Shown here: positions 41,644 to 43,438 of the stretch, piece after piece
How positions within the stretch are numbered: position 1 is the first letter of the stretch
Layout: every line of letters begins with the position of its first letter
Assembly: GCF_937967675.1 (NCBI RefSeq)
Contig: NZ_CALBSN010000117.1
Span: 1-43,438 of the forward strand
Direction: 5' to 3'
Origin: an uncultured Flavobacterium sp.
Lineage (GTDB): Bacteria > Bacteroidota > Bacteroidia > Flavobacteriales > Flavobacteriaceae
Length of the DNA: 43,438 bases
Made by a program: the position numbers and the translations under genes
The notes under the pieces: model-generated
What the model saw: the letters and a program-made list of their open reading frames with translations, nothing else
The model's database searches: none
What the model was told of the DNA's origin: nothing

Positions 41644-43290
41644 ATGAAAAAAATAATAGCTTTTTTTTGTGTAATAACTAATTGTGTCTTTTTACAAGCA
41701 AATCCTCTTTCAGACAGTATAATTAACAATTTGTGTAAAAGTGATTATGAATATTTAAAAGAAAAAGTCGGAGAAAACAAGATAAATATCAACTTCAAAA
41801 AAGCATGGCTTTTAAAAGCAAAAAAAGAAGGTAATTTAATAGAGCAAATTAATGCTTACAGGCAATTAATGATAAATGAGCCTAATAGTAAAAAGAAAAA
41901 TTATTCGGATTCTATAATAACAGTTGCTCTAAAAACCAATGAAAACAATATTATCGGAAGTGCTTTTTTAAATAAAGGCATAGTTTTCTATGAAAATAAA
42001 GAATTGGTTAAAGCCTTAAACTATTATTTAAAAGCAGAGGATTATTTAGAAAAAACAAAAGATTTATATACTTCTAATAAAACGAAATACGCAATAGCAC
42101 AAACTAAGTATTACTTAGGATTTTATGACGAAGCTATTAAAATTTTTAACGAAGTAGCTGTTTTCTTTATTGAAGAAAATGATAGAGCGTATCTAAATAC
42201 ACTACATGCTTTAGGATTGTGCTATCAAAAAATTAATAATTTTAATAAATCAAAATATTACATCGATTTAGGAAAAAATCTTAGTCAAGAATGGAATATA
42301 AAAGAAATGTTAAAATATTTTGAACATACTCAAGCTATTAACTTGTATCATCAAAAAAAATACAATTTGTGTATAGAAGGGTTAAAAAAAGTAATTCCTA
42401 AATTAAATAGAGAAAACGACTTTGATAATAAAACAGTTGCCGAATTTTACATTGCAAAAAGTTATTGGCAACAAAAGAAGTACAAAGATGCACTACCCTA
42501 CTTACTAAAAGTAGATAAAACTTTCTTAGAAAAAAACTATATACGTCCTGATATAAGAGAAAACTACGAGTTACTTATCAAATATTACAAACAAAAAGAA
42601 GATACTAAATTACAATTGCTTTATATCAACAGACTGCTTGAAGTAGACGAACTTTTAAACCACAATTATAAAAACCTTTCACAAAAGATTTTTAAAGAAT
42701 ATGACGCTAAAAAGTTAATTAATGCCAAAAACGAAATAGAAAACGCAATGAAATGGAAAAATAAAGTAGCATATGCAACTTCATTTTTTTTATTAATTAG
42801 TACCGTTGTTATAATAAGTAAGCATCGAAGAAAAAGTAAATATTACAAACTAAAATTCGATGAATTAATGACTTCTAGCAATAATAGCAATAGTAATAGT
42901 TCAAAATCATTAGATGTTGATTTAGAAATTAATCCTGAAATTGTGGAAATGGTTTTAAAAAATCTCGAGAAATTTGAAAAAACAAAAAAATACTTGGAAA
43001 AGGATATGACACTAAGTAGAATAGCTTCCTATTTAAAAACAAACACAAAGTATGCCTCAAAAATAATCTTAAAACACAGAGGTAAAAAGACAATCGATTA
43101 TATCAATGATTTAAAAATTGAACAGATTATTGATTTACTAAAAACGGAAAATAAGTATAGAAATTATACAAACAAAGCCCTTGCAGATGAAGTAGGCTTC
43201 GGCTCAACACAAAATTTTACAAGAGCTTTCAAAAACAGAACCGACATCTCACCTACATATTTTATCGAAAAACTAAACGAATTGCAATAA
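41644..43290 (+). CDS. TPR-membrane-AraC regulator
   Basis: 548-aa one-component regulator. Signal-like N-terminus (about 1-20), a periplasmic run of TPR-like helical repeats (about 60-350, e.g. ALNYYLKAEDYLE and ALPYLLKVDK), one transmembrane helix (about 374-391, ATSFFLLISTVVIISKH) and a cytosolic AraC-type HTH (about 445-545, LADEVGFGSTQNFTRAFKNR). This build, common in Bacteroidota, senses a periplasmic partner and regulates a nearby operon. The divergent lipoprotein is a likely target or ligand. Confidence 0.85.
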   Translation: MKKIIAFFCVITNCVFLQANPLSDSIINNLCKSDYEYLKEKVGENKININFKKAWLLKAKKEGNLIEQINAYRQLMINEPNSKKKNYSDSIITVALKTNENNIIGSAFLNKGIVFYENKELVKALNYYLKAEDYLEKTKDLYTSNKTKYAIAQTKYYLGFYDEAIKIFNEVAVFFIEENDRAYLNTLHALGLCYQKINNFNKSKYYIDLGKNLSQEWNIKEMLKYFEHTQAINLYHQKKYNLCIEGLKKVIPKLNRENDFDNKTVAEFYIAKSYWQQKKYKDALPYLLKVDKTFLEKNYIRPDIRENYELLIKYYKQKEDTKLQLLYINRLLEVDELLNHNYKNLSQKIFKEYDAKKLINAKNEIENAMKWKNKVAYATSFFLLISTVVIISKHRRKSKYYKLKFDELMTSSNNSNSNSSKSLDVDLEINPEIVEMVLKNLEKFEKTKKYLEKDMTLSRIASYLKTNTKYASKIILKHRGKKTIDYINDLKIEQIIDLLKTENKYRNYTNKALADEVGFGSTQNFTRAFKNRTDISPTYFIEKLNELQ

Positions 43291-43316
43291 CTTTTTTGAT
43301 ATTTTTTCTATTTTTC

Positions 43317-43342
43317 ATCACAACTTGTGAAACAGTTGTGAT
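43317..43342. promoter_or_regulatory. inverted repeat upstream of the excisionase-type gene
   Basis: ATCACAACT (43317-43325) / AGTTGTGAT (43334-43342), perfect 9-bp arms, 8 bp between, and no T-run, so an operator rather than a terminator. The right arm covers the position of a -33 element for a -7-like box CATTTTTG (43363-43370). Confidence 0.55.
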
Positions 43343-43396
43343 ACAAACAGAATCATAAACTACATTTTTGCACCATAACAATCTAAAACATACGTT

Positions 43397-43438
43397 ATGG
43401 CAGTACAAATCATTACCATCGAAGACTTAAACGAATTC
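43397..43438 (+). CDS. N-terminus of an excisionase-type HTH protein (cut by the window end)
   Basis: Only 14 codons are present: MAVQIITIEDLNEF. This opening is typical of the HTH_17/excisionase-like small proteins of Bacteroidota conjugative elements, which often sit near RteC. Identity rests on this short opening and on context. Confidence 0.45.
   Translation, partial: MAVQIITIEDLNEF

Larger units (their letters stand above)
14844..43438. mobile_element. left part of an ssrA-integrated conjugative-type element or island
   Basis: Starts at the 3' end of ssrA, carries a CTnDOT-type tyrosine recombinase as first gene, then cargo (SusCD/S9 cassette, RloAB and other accessory genes), and RteC plus an excisionase-type HTH gene at the window end. 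RteC-type regulators are characteristic of Bacteroides conjugative elements. No conjugation gene and no second copy of the ssrA 3' end is in view, so the right border must lie outside the window. Whether it is one element or several nested ones cannot be decided here. Confidence 0.65.

Noticed and set aside
14844..43438. Second copy of the ssrA 3' end (attR) inside the window
   Set aside because: Read through the gaps for the T-arm/acceptor sequence ending CGACTCCA and found none; a computed search for it should be made.
1..43438. CRISPR arrays and tRNA genes
   Set aside because: No regularly spaced repeat-spacer pattern and no cloverleaf-type sequence apart from the tmRNA ends.

Overview
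The window looks like the chromosome of a Flavobacterium-type bacterium (Bacteroidota, Flavobacteriaceae). It is AT-rich. Many genes are preceded by the Bacteroidota promoter signature (TTTG, about 20 nt, TAnnTTTG). The gene content includes SusC/SusD, RteC, a CvfB-like S1 protein and FHS-type sugar permeases. The tmRNA encodes the tag GENNYALAA, as in flavobacteria.

Bases 1-14843 are ordinary core chromosome. They hold a CvfB-like RNA-binding protein, a phosphate-selective-type porin, prmA, clpS, a heavy-metal-associated protein, a split YeeE/YedE sulfur transporter, kdsA, a winged-helix/Coq4-like/CreD cluster with a repeated operator-like palindrome, an FHS sugar permease, an alanine/saccharopine dehydrogenase-like enzyme and the tmRNA gene ssrA. 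Genes are tightly packed and separated by clear hairpin terminators.

From the 3' end of ssrA the character changes. A tyrosine recombinase of the CTnDOT type begins 249 bp after ssrA, and the rest of the window reads as the left part of an ssrA-integrated element whose right end I cannot see. The first cargo (16.4-27.0 kb) is a cassette: a HAMP/PAS/AraC regulator, a MauE/DoxX membrane protein fused to a large extracytoplasmic domain, a four-cysteine DUF6520-type small exported peptide and, convergent with these, an S9 peptidase-SusD-SusC operon with an unusually long structured leader. The second part (27.0-39.5 kb) is a defence-island-like stretch: an XRE-like regulator, RloAB (ATPase plus Toprim-like), a small Cas2-like protein, a membrane protein with a HEPN-like tail, two PLD-like proteins, a DUF6236-type protein with a glycine-zipper protein and a small membrane protein, and a transglycosylase (GT51) domain fused to a polytopic membrane domain. 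Non-coding repeats are threaded through this part: a duplicated 0.4-kb unit carrying a 36-aa membrane-peptide gene, and a 36-bp element. The third part (39.5 kb to the end) looks like the element's control region: RteC, a lipoprotein, a TPR-AraC regulator and the first codons of an excisionase-type HTH gene.

The most useful unifying signal is a palindrome, AATTCNNGAATT. It sits singly or as 21-22-bp-spaced pairs directly upstream of the promoters of the PAS-AraC gene, rteC and the lipoprotein, which suggests one element-encoded regulon joining the two ends of the element. All similarity calls are from recognition of motifs by eye; no database search was run.
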